From: Pseudomonas tumuqii
GTDB lineage: Bacteria > Pseudomonadota > Gammaproteobacteria > Pseudomonadales > Pseudomonadaceae
Direction of reading: 5' to 3'
DNA: 64,000 nt
Assembly (NCBI RefSeq): GCF_013184545.1
Contig: NZ_JAAOJA010000002.1
Location: forward strand, 62,001-126,000
In this document: piece after piece, positions 9,072-18,592 of the stretch
Numbering within the stretch: position 1 is the stretch's first letter
Layout: the number at the start of each line of letters is the position of its first letter
Position numbers and translations under genes: made by a program
Notes under the pieces: generated by a model
The model's input: only the letters and a program-made list of their open reading frames with translations
Database searches by the model: none
What the model was told of the DNA's origin: nothing

Positions 9072-10145
9072 ATGAACGTCATCCAAGCGCGCTTCCACAC
9101 GCTGCTGAGCCACAAGGCCAGCGGCGACAGCCCACCCCCGTTACTCACTCCGCCAGTAGCCGAAAAACTGCTCGAACGACTGGAGCAGCTGCGTCTGTTC
9201 GCCCATGCCTACCCGCTGCTGAGCAACCTCACCCAGGGTTGCCTGAAGCCCGCCGACCTGCTCGATTTCGCCTACGCCCATGAGCTCCAGGGCGTCAGCC
9301 TGCACCTGCTCGACGGCGAGGAAAACAGCCTCGCCAGGATGAGCCGGGAGCAGCTCCTGGCCTTTGCCGCCCAGGCCGAGCGCCTGGGCCTCGACTTGCA
9401 CCTGGAAATCAGCAGCACGCGCAAGGAGGACGTGGATCAGGTCGTGGCCATCGCCAGGACCCTCGGCGTGCGCAACATCCGCGTCTACTCGCGCTACGAG
9501 GGGCATCTCTCGCGGGTGCTGGACCTGATCGAAAGCGACCTGCACTACCTCGCCCAACTGGCGGAGCAGCACGATCTGTTCTTCGACTTCGAGCAGCACG
9601 AGGAGCTCAAGAGCGGCGAGATCGCCCAGTTGCTCGAGCGCCTGAAGCATCCACGTCTGCATGCGCTGTTCGACTTCGGCAACATGATCAACGCCTGTGA
9701 ACAGCCCCTCGCGGCCCTGCACAACCTGGCCGCGCATATCCGCCAGGTGCACCTGAAGGGCGTGCGCATCGTCCCCGAGCAGAACGGTTTCGGTCACTAC
9801 GGCGTGCTCCAGGGCAGCGCCGACGACGACCTGCCCAGCCCGCGGATGCTCTACGAACTGCTGATGCTGGGTGAGCGGGCGCCGCAGGTCATCGCCTTCA
9901 TCCTCGAGCAGGAAAATCACTACATCGCCCCGGCATTCCGCCAGGCGGACGAGGCGCCGGATCCCTTCATTGCCTTTCGCGAGATGAGCGAGACGGCCCT
10001 GCCGCCTGGCTACACGGCGCAGCGGATGGCAGCCGACGAACGGCGTTGGGCGAACAACCAGATCCGCTACGTGCGCGGCCTGCTCGGCGAACTGAAGGTC
10101 CTGGCCGAACTGGCTCTGGCCGCTGCGCCGCGCACCCAGGCCTGA
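9072..10145 (+). CDS. sugar phosphate isomerase/epimerase-like TIM-barrel protein
   Basis: A 357-residue protein of the xylose isomerase-like / AP endonuclease 2 TIM-barrel class. Motifs include HLEISSTRKEDVD, FDFEQHEEL, ALFDFGNMINACEQP and HLKGVRI, which carry the acidic and His residues that bind the divalent metal in this fold. GAGGA ending at 9062 lies 9 bases before the ATG at 9072, while the ATG at 9063 is too close to it, so 9072 was chosen. It is followed 49 bp later by an MFS transporter in the same direction, which suggests that a sugar or polyol is imported and isomerised. The substrate is unknown. Confidence 0.75.
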   Translation: MNVIQARFHTLLSHKASGDSPPPLLTPPVAEKLLERLEQLRLFAHAYPLLSNLTQGCLKPADLLDFAYAHELQGVSLHLLDGEENSLARMSREQLLAFAAQAERLGLDLHLEISSTRKEDVDQVVAIARTLGVRNIRVYSRYEGHLSRVLDLIESDLHYLAQLAEQHDLFFDFEQHEELKSGEIAQLLERLKHPRLHALFDFGNMINACEQPLAALHNLAAHIRQVHLKGVRIVPEQNGFGHYGVLQGSADDDLPSPRMLYELLMLGERAPQVIAFILEQENHYIAPAFRQADEAPDPFIAFREMSETALPPGYTAQRMAADERRWANNQIRYVRGLLGELKVLAELALAAAPRTQA

Positions 10146-10194
10146 GGCCAAGCCGCGCTAGGCAACAACCCAATTTCTACTGTGGAGAACAACA

Positions 10195-11460
10195 ATGACA
10201 GCACAGGCCAAAGCCAAATGGCTGCGTTTCCTGGTCCTCATCATCGGTGGCGGGACCATCTACAAACTGGCGAACCTGAAGGACGCCTTCTATGTGCCCA
10301 TGCAGGAGTTCATGGGTCTGAGCCATACCGAGATCGGCACCCTGCTCAGTGCCAACGCAATCATCGCCACCGCCCTGTTCGTGGTGGGCGGCATGCTCGC
10401 CGACCGTTTCGACACCCGCAAGCTGATCCCCCTGGGGTTGATCGGCACCGGCAGCCTGGGGCTCTACCTGGCTACCTTCCCCGGCTTCAACATGCTCCTG
10501 ATCGTGTTCAGCCTGTTTGCCATCTGCGCCGACTGCATCTACTGGCCGTCCCTGCTCAAGGCCATCCGCAACCTCGGCGATGACAACGAGCAGGGGCGCA
10601 TGTTCGGCTTCCTCGAAGGCGGCCGCGGGGTGGTCGACACCCTGGTCGCGTTCTCCGCCCTGGGCGTATTCGTCGTCATGGGTTCCGGTGAAACGGGGTT
10701 GAAGTCGGCCATCCTGTTCTACTCGCTGATCGATATTTTCGCCGGCGTGCTCACCTGGTTCCTCCTCAGTGGCGGCAAGACCCAGCCGGCCGTGCAGCAG
10801 GGCGCCGGGCTCTGCGGCCTGCTCGAGGCGATCCGCGTGCCGGGGATCTGGCTGGTCAGTTTCAACGTGTTCATGGTCTACATCGTCTACTGCGGCCTGA
10901 CCTATTTCATTCCCTACCTGAAGGACATGTACGAGCTGCCGGTGGCGCTGGTCGGCGCATACGGGATCATCAACCAGTATTTCCTCAAGGTGCTGGGCGG
11001 GCCGGCGGGCGGCTACATGGCGGACAAGCGCCTGAAGAGTTCCAGTCGTTACCTGAAGTGGGCGTTCCTGGCGCTGCTGCCGATCATGGCGGTGATCATG
11101 CTGATCCCCAAGGGCAACAGCTTCATCTACGCCGGCATGGCCGCCACGCTCTCCTTCGCCCTGATTGTCTTCACCATGCGCGGCGTGTTCTGGGCGCCCA
11201 TGAGCGAGGTGGGGATTGCCCCGCGTATCACCGGATCGGCCTTCGGCATCGGCTGCCTGATCGGTTATGCCCCCGGCATGTTCGCCTATGTCATCTACGG
11301 CTCGATCCTCGATCACTTCCCGGGGCAGCAGGGCTACGACTACGTGTTCTCCTTGATGAGCATCCTGGCGGTCATCGGCTTCCTGGTGTCCAGCCTGCTG
11401 TATCGCGCCGTGCAGCAGCGGGCGCCGCTGCCCTGCGTCGAAGCCCTGGCGCAGACCTGA
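10195..11460 (+). CDS. MFS transporter
   Basis: A 421-residue major facilitator superfamily permease with about 12 hydrophobic segments. The loop between helices 2 and 3 carries GGMLADRFDTRKLIPLG, a good match to the family signature, and a related GPAGGYMADKRL occurs in the second half. The start has a GGAG (TGTGGAGAACAACA) in place. It forms a two-gene unit with the isomerase-like gene upstream. A sugar, sugar acid or polyol is the likely cargo by context, but the sequence does not fix it. Confidence 0.82.
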   Translation: MTAQAKAKWLRFLVLIIGGGTIYKLANLKDAFYVPMQEFMGLSHTEIGTLLSANAIIATALFVVGGMLADRFDTRKLIPLGLIGTGSLGLYLATFPGFNMLLIVFSLFAICADCIYWPSLLKAIRNLGDDNEQGRMFGFLEGGRGVVDTLVAFSALGVFVVMGSGETGLKSAILFYSLIDIFAGVLTWFLLSGGKTQPAVQQGAGLCGLLEAIRVPGIWLVSFNVFMVYIVYCGLTYFIPYLKDMYELPVALVGAYGIINQYFLKVLGGPAGGYMADKRLKSSSRYLKWAFLALLPIMAVIMLIPKGNSFIYAGMAATLSFALIVFTMRGVFWAPMSEVGIAPRITGSAFGIGCLIGYAPGMFAYVIYGSILDHFPGQQGYDYVFSLMSILAVIGFLVSSLLYRAVQQRAPLPCVEALAQT

Positions 11461-11485
11461 TCGCTAGGCGTCAGGCAACCTGAGG

Positions 11486-11514
11486 GGCAGGCCGAAAGCG
11501 GATTTCGGCCTGCC
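11486..11514 (+). terminator. hairpin after MFS gene
   Basis: A 12-bp perfect stem GGCAGGCCGAAA / TTTCGGCCTGCC with a 5-base loop starts 25 bases after the MFS stop. There is no T tract, so termination may be weak or Rho-assisted. Confidence 0.55.
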
Positions 11515-11640
11515 GCGCTGAACGTTGCCGGGAACCGCCGCTTGGCAGGATTCATCAAATTGTCATGGTTCTGTGGCAGCGCGCTCGAGCGAATGTCAGC
11601 AAACTCGCATCTCAATGGGGTTCTGCGTTCCGGTGTTTTC

Positions 11641-12630
11641 ATGCGTGCGTTAATTTTTCTGGCCGTGCTCCTGTGCGGCTTGCCTGTTTTGGCCAGCGAG
11701 CGCTGCGATGTGCAGGCGCCGACCTTCAAGGTCGAGCTGGGCGAGGTGCAGCTGGCCTACCAGAGCATCGGCCGCACCAGCGATCCGGTGTTGTTGATGG
11801 TCATGGGCCTCGGTGGCCAACTGATCCACTGGCCGGACGAGGTGGTCGCACGCCTGTGCGAGCAAGGCTTCCGGGTGATCCGCTTCGATAACCGCGATGT
11901 CGGCCTGAGCAGCTGGGTTCAGGCTGCGCCGCCGGCCAACCTCGCCTTCGAGGCGCTGCGCTATCGCCTGGGGCTGTCGGTGTCGGCGCCATACCGGCTG
12001 CGCGACATGGCCGGCGATGCCCTGGGCCTGATGGACGCCCTCGGCGTGCGCCAGTTTCATGTGCTCGGCGCCAGCATGGGCGGGATGATCGCCCAGCACC
12101 TGGCCGACCTGGTGCCGGCACGGGTGCAGAGCCTGACCCTGATCATGACCAGCTCCGGCGCCCAGGGCCTGCCGGCGCCCAGTCCGGCATTGCTGGCCTT
12201 GCTGGCCGAGCGCGAAGCGCCAAGCCGCGAGGTGGCCCTCGAACAGCAGGCCGATCTGCTCGCCGCCCTCGGCAGTCCATTGGTCAGCGACGATCGCCAA
12301 GCGCTCCTGCAACAGGCCGAGATCGCCTATGACCGCGCCTTCAATCCCGTGGGCATAGAGCGCCAGTTGCTGGCCATCCTCGCCGAACCCAGCCGGGTCG
12401 AGCTGCTCAATCGCCTGCGCGTACCGACCCTGGTGGTGCATGGCACCGCCGATCCGCTGCTGCCGGCGATGCACGGCGTGCATGTCGCCGCGCATATCCA
12501 GGGCAGCGCGCTGAAGCTGATTCCCGGCCTGGCCCATCGTTTTCAGGAGGCGTTCAAGGAGCCGTTGCTGGCGGCGGTGCTGCCGCATCTGCAGGCCCAT
12601 CGTCGGGACGGGCACTGGGCGCAGCTGTAG
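11641..12630 (+). CDS. secreted alpha/beta hydrolase
   Basis: A 329-residue alpha/beta-fold hydrolase. Residues 1-19 form a signal peptide (MRALIFLAVLLCGLPVLAS), so the enzyme is probably periplasmic or exported. The nucleophile elbow is GASMGGM with Ser145, the acid is likely Asp in HGTADPLLP and the base His in GLAHRF. The frame is open further upstream, but the signal peptide fixes the start at 11641; the ribosome site is weak. It is similar in layout to lipases/esterases of the TesA-independent type and to epoxide hydrolase-like proteins. The substrate is unknown and it stands alone between two hairpin-bounded units. Confidence 0.8.
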   Translation: MRALIFLAVLLCGLPVLASERCDVQAPTFKVELGEVQLAYQSIGRTSDPVLLMVMGLGGQLIHWPDEVVARLCEQGFRVIRFDNRDVGLSSWVQAAPPANLAFEALRYRLGLSVSAPYRLRDMAGDALGLMDALGVRQFHVLGASMGGMIAQHLADLVPARVQSLTLIMTSSGAQGLPAPSPALLALLAEREAPSREVALEQQADLLAALGSPLVSDDRQALLQQAEIAYDRAFNPVGIERQLLAILAEPSRVELLNRLRVPTLVVHGTADPLLPAMHGVHVAAHIQGSALKLIPGLAHRFQEAFKEPLLAAVLPHLQAHRRDGHWAQL

Positions 12631-12749
12631 CGCCGTTCAGGGCACAGCTAGGACGCTAAACGGTACGCCAGCTTCTGGTAACACGCTGCGGAAAAGGCAG
12701 ACTGTTCACGGCGGGCGTCCCTATCCGCTCTGGTCAATCATCGGTCTTG

Positions 12750-12786
12750 AAAAAAAAAGCCCCGCGTCTCGGGCGATCGGCGGGGC
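12750..12786 (-). terminator. intrinsic terminator of glpD
   Basis: On the minus strand GCCCCGC...GCGGGGC closes a loop with an internal short repeat and is followed by eight T (A8 at 12751-12758 on plus). It lies 34 bases after the glpD stop. Confidence 0.82.
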
Positions 12787-12819
12787 GAAGGGATCTGCAA
12801 TCCAGGCGGCAAGAGATGG

Positions 12820-14361
12820 TCAGGCCGCGTGGGCATCTTCCGGGCTGTTAGGCGAGTTCACGCGCAAGTAGCGGGCTAGCCGCACCTGCTGGGAGGGCGT
12901 CATGAACAGCCCCAGCTTGGTCCGCCGCCAGAGGATATCGGCCGCCTGCATGGCCCATTCCTGCTGGCACAGGTAGTCCACTTCCCGTGCATACAGGCCA
13001 CCGCCCAGGTGTTCGCCGAGGTCGCTCAGTTCCTGCACGCCCTCGAGCAGGATCCAGCTGCGGCTGCCGTAGCAGCTGGCCCAGCGCCGGGCGAGGGCGG
13101 TCGGCAGCCAGCCGCAGCGGGCGCACAGCGCTTCGACCATGGCGCTTTGGCTGTCCAGGTGTTCCGCGCCGGGGAGCAGGGCGCTGGCGGTCCAGCGCGG
13201 TTTCATCTTCGGGAAATACGGCGCCAAGTGCGCCAGCGCGGCTTCCGCCAGCTTGCGGTAGGTGGTCAGCTTGCCGCCGAACACCGAGAGCAGCGGCGCC
13301 TCGCCCGGCTGGCCGGACAGGGCCAGGGTGTAGTCGCGGGTGACGGCGGAGGGCTGGTCGGATTCGTCGTCGCACAGCGGGCGCACGCCGGCGTAGGTAT
13401 GCAGGATGTCCGTGCGCTGCAGTTGCTGCTTGAAGTGGGCGTTGACCACGCTCAGCAGGTAGTCGATTTCTTCCTCGCTGATCGCCACCTTGGCCGGGTC
13501 GCCGGTGTATTCGCGGTCGGTGGTGCCGATCAGGGTGAAGCGTTCCAGGTAGGGGATGGCGAAGACGATACGGCGGTCTTCGTTCTGCAGGATATAGGCC
13601 TGCTCACCGTCGAACAGCTTCGGCACAATGATGTGGCTGCCCTGAATCAGGCGGATGTCATAGGGCGAGGCCTGCTTCAGATCGTCGCGGATAAAGCGCG
13701 CGACCCAGGGGCCGGCGGCATTGACCAGGGCGCGGGCGCGGATCGAGAACAGGCTGCCATCGACGCGCTCCATGTGGATATGCCACAAGCCCTTGCTGCG
13801 CCGTGCGCTGATGCAACGGGTGCGAGTGTGCACATGGGCGCCCTGTTCGCGGGCGGCCATGGCGTTGAGCACCACCAGGCGGGCGTCGTCGACCCAGCAA
13901 TCGGAGTATTCGAAACCGCGGCTGATCTCCGCCTTCAGCGGGCTGCCCGCGCCGAAGCGCAGGCTGCGCGAGGCGGGCAGTTTCTCGCGCTTGCCGAGGT
14001 GGTCGTAGAGGAACAGGCCGGCGCGGATCATCCAGGCCGGGCGCAGGTGCGGGCGGTGCGGCAGGATGAAGCGCAGCGGCTTGACGATATGCGGCGCCTT
14101 GGCCAGCAGCACCTCGCGTTCGGCCAGGGCTTCGCGCACCAGGCGGAACTCGTAATGTTCCAGGTAGCGCAGGCCGCCGTGGATCAGCTTGCTGCTGGCC
14201 GAGGAGGTGTGTTGGGCCAGGTCGTCCTTTTCGCAAAGGAATACCGACAGGCCACGGCCGGCCGCATCGGCGGCGATACCGACGCCATTGATACCGCCGC
14301 CCACGACCGCCAGATCGTAGACTTCGGCGACAGGGGCTGTGTGGTTGGGGCGAGTAGGCAT
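12820..14361 (-). CDS. glpD: aerobic glycerol-3-phosphate dehydrogenase
   Basis: A 513-residue membrane-associated flavoprotein that oxidises sn-glycerol-3-phosphate to dihydroxyacetone phosphate and passes electrons to ubiquinone. The N-terminal FAD motif VVGGGINGVGIAADAAGRG and the family runs SSASSKLIHGGLRYLE and YAGVRPL are present, and the length matches the family. It is transcribed away from glpR with 129 bp between them; that gap contains a large inverted repeat that looks like the GlpR operator. It is the catabolic step after GlpK (16.1 kb), which lies on the opposite strand here. Confidence 0.97.
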   Translation of the reverse strand: MPTRPNHTAPVAEVYDLAVVGGGINGVGIAADAAGRGLSVFLCEKDDLAQHTSSASSKLIHGGLRYLEHYEFRLVREALAEREVLLAKAPHIVKPLRFILPHRPHLRPAWMIRAGLFLYDHLGKREKLPASRSLRFGAGSPLKAEISRGFEYSDCWVDDARLVVLNAMAAREQGAHVHTRTRCISARRSKGLWHIHMERVDGSLFSIRARALVNAAGPWVARFIRDDLKQASPYDIRLIQGSHIIVPKLFDGEQAYILQNEDRRIVFAIPYLERFTLIGTTDREYTGDPAKVAISEEEIDYLLSVVNAHFKQQLQRTDILHTYAGVRPLCDDESDQPSAVTRDYTLALSGQPGEAPLLSVFGGKLTTYRKLAEAALAHLAPYFPKMKPRWTASALLPGAEHLDSQSAMVEALCARCGWLPTALARRWASCYGSRSWILLEGVQELSDLGEHLGGGLYAREVDYLCQQEWAMQAADILWRRTKLGLFMTPSQQVRLARYLRVNSPNSPEDAHAA

Positions 14362-14376
14362 GATGGCACCGTAAAG

Positions 14377-14408
14377 TCGAAAGTGAACTTAATGATGTTC
14401 AGTTTCGA
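14377..14408. promoter_or_regulatory. candidate GlpR operator upstream of glpD
   Basis: TCGAAAGTGAAC and GTTCAGTTTCGA form a 12-bp inverted repeat with 11 of 12 positions matching, separated by 8 bases and lying 16 bases before the glpD start. DeoR-type repressors such as GlpR bind such palindromes. The position would block glpD initiation. Confidence 0.6.
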
Positions 14409-14490
14409 AAATATGCTAGTCGAATATGCCCTGCTTCGCCAGCCCGAAGCGCGATTTCGCGCCGAGTGGTTGTGTCCGGTTAGTTGACTC

Positions 14491-15249
14491 TCAGACCAGA
14501 TCCAGCTGCACCTTGTTTTCGGCCAGCAGGCGGCTGATCGCCACCGAGGGCTGGGCGTCGGTGAACACGCGGTCGACCAGGGTGATCGAGCCCAGGCGCA
14601 CCACGGCATTGCGCCCGAACTTGCTCGAGTCGGCGGCGAGGAAAACCTGGCGGGCATTGTCGATGATCGCCTGGGACACCCGCACTTCCTGGTAGTCGAA
14701 GTCGAGCAGGCTGCCATCCTCGTCGATGCCGCTGATGCCGACCAGGGCGAAATCGACCTTGAACTGCTGGATGAAATCCACCGTCGACTGGCCGACGATG
14801 CCGCCGTCGCTGCGTACCGTGCCGCCGGCCACCAGCACCTCGAAATCCGCCTTGGCGCTGAGCTGGGCGGCGACGTGCAGGTTGTTGGTGATGATCTTCA
14901 AGCCCTTGCGCTTGAGCAGTTCGCGGGCAATCGCTTCGGTGGTGGTGCCGATGTTGATGAACAGCGAGGCGTGGTCGGGAATGTGCGCGGCGATGGCTTC
15001 GGCGATGCGCTGCTTCTCCTCGCGCATCTGCCCGGCACGCATGGCGTAGGCGGTGTTCTGGGTACTCGAGGCTTCGCTCGCCGCACCGCCATGGGTGCGC
15101 CGCAGCAGGCCCTGCCCGGCCAGCTGGTTGATGTCGCGGCGGATGGTCTGCGGGGTGACGGCAAAGGCCTGGGCCAGTTCGTCGATGCTGACGTAGCCAC
15201 GCTCGCGGGCGAGGTTGAGAATGTCGTGTTGGCGCGGTGCCAGGGTCAT
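14491..15249 (-). CDS. glpR: glycerol-3-phosphate regulon repressor
   Basis: A 252-residue DeoR-family repressor. The N-terminal helix-turn-helix (about residues 1-57, with [20 protein letters not shown]) is followed by a sugar-phosphate sensor domain containing INIGTTTEA and the C-terminal DSSKFGR. The ATG at 15249 has AAGGA eight bases upstream on the minus strand; a further in-frame ATG nine codons upstream is less likely. GlpR senses glycerol-3-phosphate and represses glpD and glpK. It is co-oriented with glpD, and a MITE-like element now lies just upstream of it. Confidence 0.95.
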   Translation of the reverse strand: MTLAPRQHDILNLARERGYVSIDELAQAFAVTPQTIRRDINQLAGQGLLRRTHGGAASEASSTQNTAYAMRAGQMREEKQRIAEAIAAHIPDHASLFINIGTTTEAIARELLKRKGLKIITNNLHVAAQLSAKADFEVLVAGGTVRSDGGIVGQSTVDFIQQFKVDFALVGISGIDEDGSLLDFDYQEVRVSQAIIDNARQVFLAADSSKFGRNAVVRLGSITLVDRVFTDAQPSVAISRLLAENKVQLDLV

Positions 15250-15559
15250 GGGAGCGATCCTTGATGTGCACGGCATTATAGGCTGCCGCTTGGCAAATTT
15301 TCGGCTAACAGGCCGTTGAAAAACTACTGCGCTCGGCTATGCGGCGTTGAAATCAGCCTCAAAATGCTCATGTACAACTCGTACACTGCGCTTTTTACTC
15401 GCTTCGCTCGCCCTACGGGCCAGCCTACGGCTGTTACTCCGCTGCGTGACGTTGCGGCTGATTTCGCCTGGCTGCGCGCCCCGGCCTAGCCCTCGCTCGC
15501 TACATTTTCAACGGCCTGCTAAGGTACGCAGACTTCATCAATTGCTTTCACATTCGAAC
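15250..15559. other. intergenic region between glpR and ybaK
   Basis: About two thirds of this 310-bp gap is the MITE-like element at 15309-15518. Only about 60 bp next to glpR and 40 bp next to ybaK remain as native sequence, so the divergent promoters must lie in these short flanks or within the element. Confidence 0.6.
15309..15518. mobile_element. MITE-like inverted-repeat element
   Basis: A 210-bp non-coding element bounded by perfect 14-bp terminal inverted repeats (CAGGCCGTTGAAAA at 15309-15322 and its complement at 15505-15518) and flanked by the direct repeat CTAA on both sides (15305-15308 and 15519-15522), as expected for a target-site duplication. Inner parts are also partly self-complementary (TTGAAATCAGCC / GGCTGATTTCG). 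It encodes no transposase and would need one supplied elsewhere in the genome. Confidence 0.8.
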
Positions 15560-16030
15560 ATGACCCCTGCCATCGACCTGCTGAAAAAAGTCCGGGCTGC
15601 CCATCGGGTGCACAGTTACAGCCATGATCCCAAGGCCGCTTCCTATGGCCTGGAGGCAGCGGAAAAACTCGAGCTCGAGCCGGTCCGGGTGTTCAAGACC
15701 CTGCTTGCGGCCAGCGAAAAAGGCGAGTTGCTGGTGGCGGTTGTGCCGGTGGCCGGCAGCCTCGACCTGAAGGCCCTGGCCCAGGCCGCCGGGGTGAAGA
15801 AGGCCGACATGGCCGACCCTGCTGCGGCGCAACGCGCCACCGGCTATCTGCTCGGCGGCATCAGCCCGCTGGGGCAGAAGAAGCGTCTGCGCACCTTTAT
15901 CGACGTATCGGCGCAACAGTATCCCACCATCTTCGTCAGCGCCGGGCGGCGCGGACTGGAGGTGGAGTTGGCGGCTGAGGTGCTGGCACAACTGACCCAG
16001 GCCGGTTTCGCCGTCATCGGCCGGCAATGA
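15560..16030 (+). CDS. ybaK: Cys-tRNA(Pro)/Cys-tRNA(Cys) deacylase YbaK
   Basis: A 156-residue YbaK/EbsC-type aminoacyl-tRNA editing enzyme that removes cysteine mischarged on tRNA(Pro). The conserved lysine region VFKTLLA and the C-terminal GGISPLGQKKRL run typical of this family are present. The ATG at 15560 starts about 40 bp after the MITE-like element. It is 63 bp upstream of glpK and co-oriented, so the two may share a transcript, although their functions are unrelated. Confidence 0.92.
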   Translation: MTPAIDLLKKVRAAHRVHSYSHDPKAASYGLEAAEKLELEPVRVFKTLLAASEKGELLVAVVPVAGSLDLKALAQAAGVKKADMADPAAAQRATGYLLGGISPLGQKKRLRTFIDVSAQQYPTIFVSAGRRGLEVELAAEVLAQLTQAGFAVIGRQ

Positions 16031-16093
16031 GCCGCGCGGCCCGGCCCACTATGGCGGTGCTTGATCCATCCGCATAACAACAAGGAAATCCGC

Positions 16094-17581
<1,488 letters not shown>

Positions 17582-17650
17582 AGGCTGTGAAAAAACTCTC
17601 GCCTACTGCGGCCGCCAACCAGCGATAAAACGTCAGCGCCGGGCGCCACT

Positions 17651-17719
17651 GTAGGGTGCGCCGCGCGCAGCAATGGGTAGGCTCCGTTGGTCGAAGGTGG
17701 TGCGCATGGCGCACCCTAC
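17651..17719. repeat. intergenic inverted-repeat element
   Basis: An 11-bp perfect pair GTAGGGTGCGC / GCGCACCCTAC encloses about 47 bases. The motif type is common as a short dispersed intergenic repeat in pseudomonads. It lies between the convergent glpK and PilJ_N genes and may act as a bidirectional terminator. Confidence 0.65.
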
Positions 17720-17738
17720 CGGGTTGAGCGGGTACGCC

Positions 17739-18521
17739 TCAGGAACCCGCCAGCATCACCCCTTCATACTGGCTGGTCAGCTCGTTCATTTGCCACAGCA
17801 GGGTTTCGCTGGTGGTGGCGATTACCGTCGGTACGAAGCGCGAGTCGGCGGAGAGGTTGAAGCCGGCGCGGGTGAAGCGCCATTGCGCTTCGGCCTGCTG
17901 CAGGCCCTTGGCGATGGCCGGGGTATTCTGCCGGGCCTGCTGCAGTTCCTGCAGGGCCTGGTCGAATTCCTCCACCGCCTGATTGAACGACTGTTCCAGG
18001 CCGGCGACCGGCAGGTGCCAGCTCATGGCCAGGTAGAGTTTGGCGATGCGCTGGCTGAGCATGCGCTGGCGGCCGCTGCGGTTGACCAGGCGCGCGCTTT
18101 GCCCGCCGCTGTGGCGTTCGAGCAGTTGCACCACCTGCTCGCTCTGCGCCAGTAGCTGGTCGCTGAGTTCCAGCAGGGTCAGTGCCTGCTGCTTGTCCGG
18201 GCGTGACAGTGCCAGTTCGCGGTAGCGTTGCCAGGTTTGGCCCACGTCAGTCAGGGCGGTGCGAATCTGTGCGGTAGGGGCATACTCGCCGAGGGCCAGG
18301 TAATTGCTCTCGAATTTGGCGATGCTCTGGTCGAGCTGCTGTTCGGCCAGATCCGGGCGAATCTCGGCGCCGATCATCAGGTAGCTCTTGGCGATACGCT
18401 GACTGAGCATGCGCTGCATGCCGGACAGGTTCATCGCTTCGGCGGCGTTGATGGTCGCCCAGCTCGGCGGGCTGAGCAGGGCGAGGCCGAACAGCAGGCC
18501 GGCAATCATCGGTTTGAGCAT
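17739..18521 (-). CDS. periplasmic protein with duplicated PilJ_N-type sensing domain
   Basis: A 260-residue exported protein with a signal peptide (about residues 1-22, ending PPSWA) and two copies of the PilJ/NarX-like helical sensing motif: GMQRMLSQRIAKSYL (34-48) and GRQRMLSQRIAKLYL (150-164). It has no second membrane segment and no signalling (MCP, kinase or GGDEF) domain, so it would act as a free periplasmic binding or sensing protein. GGAGA lies before the ATG at 18521. It follows a porin with a 71-bp gap holding two hairpins, suggesting one transcript. Nitrate or nitrite is a plausible ligand for this motif class, but is not shown. Confidence 0.8.
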   Translation of the reverse strand: MLKPMIAGLLFGLALLSPPSWATINAAEAMNLSGMQRMLSQRIAKSYLMIGAEIRPDLAEQQLDQSIAKFESNYLALGEYAPTAQIRTALTDVGQTWQRYRELALSRPDKQQALTLLELSDQLLAQSEQVVQLLERHSGGQSARLVNRSGRQRMLSQRIAKLYLAMSWHLPVAGLEQSFNQAVEEFDQALQELQQARQNTPAIAKGLQQAEAQWRFTRAGFNLSADSRFVPTVIATTSETLLWQMNELTSQYEGVMLAGS

Positions 18522-18540
18522 GGGGAAGTCTCCTTGAGGC

Positions 18541-18586
18541 CCGCGACGCGAGCGTCGCGGGCGCAAAGGCCCCGCACAGCGGGGCC
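18541..18586 (-). promoter_or_regulatory. two tandem hairpins between porin and PilJ_N gene
   Basis: GGCCCCGC/GCGGGGCC (18568-18586) and CCGCGACGC/GCGTCGCGG (18541-18560) are perfect stems placed between the porin stop and the downstream start. T runs are minimal, so they probably set a processing or partial-termination point giving more porin than PilJ_N protein. Confidence 0.6.
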
Positions 18587-18592
18587 GGGCCG

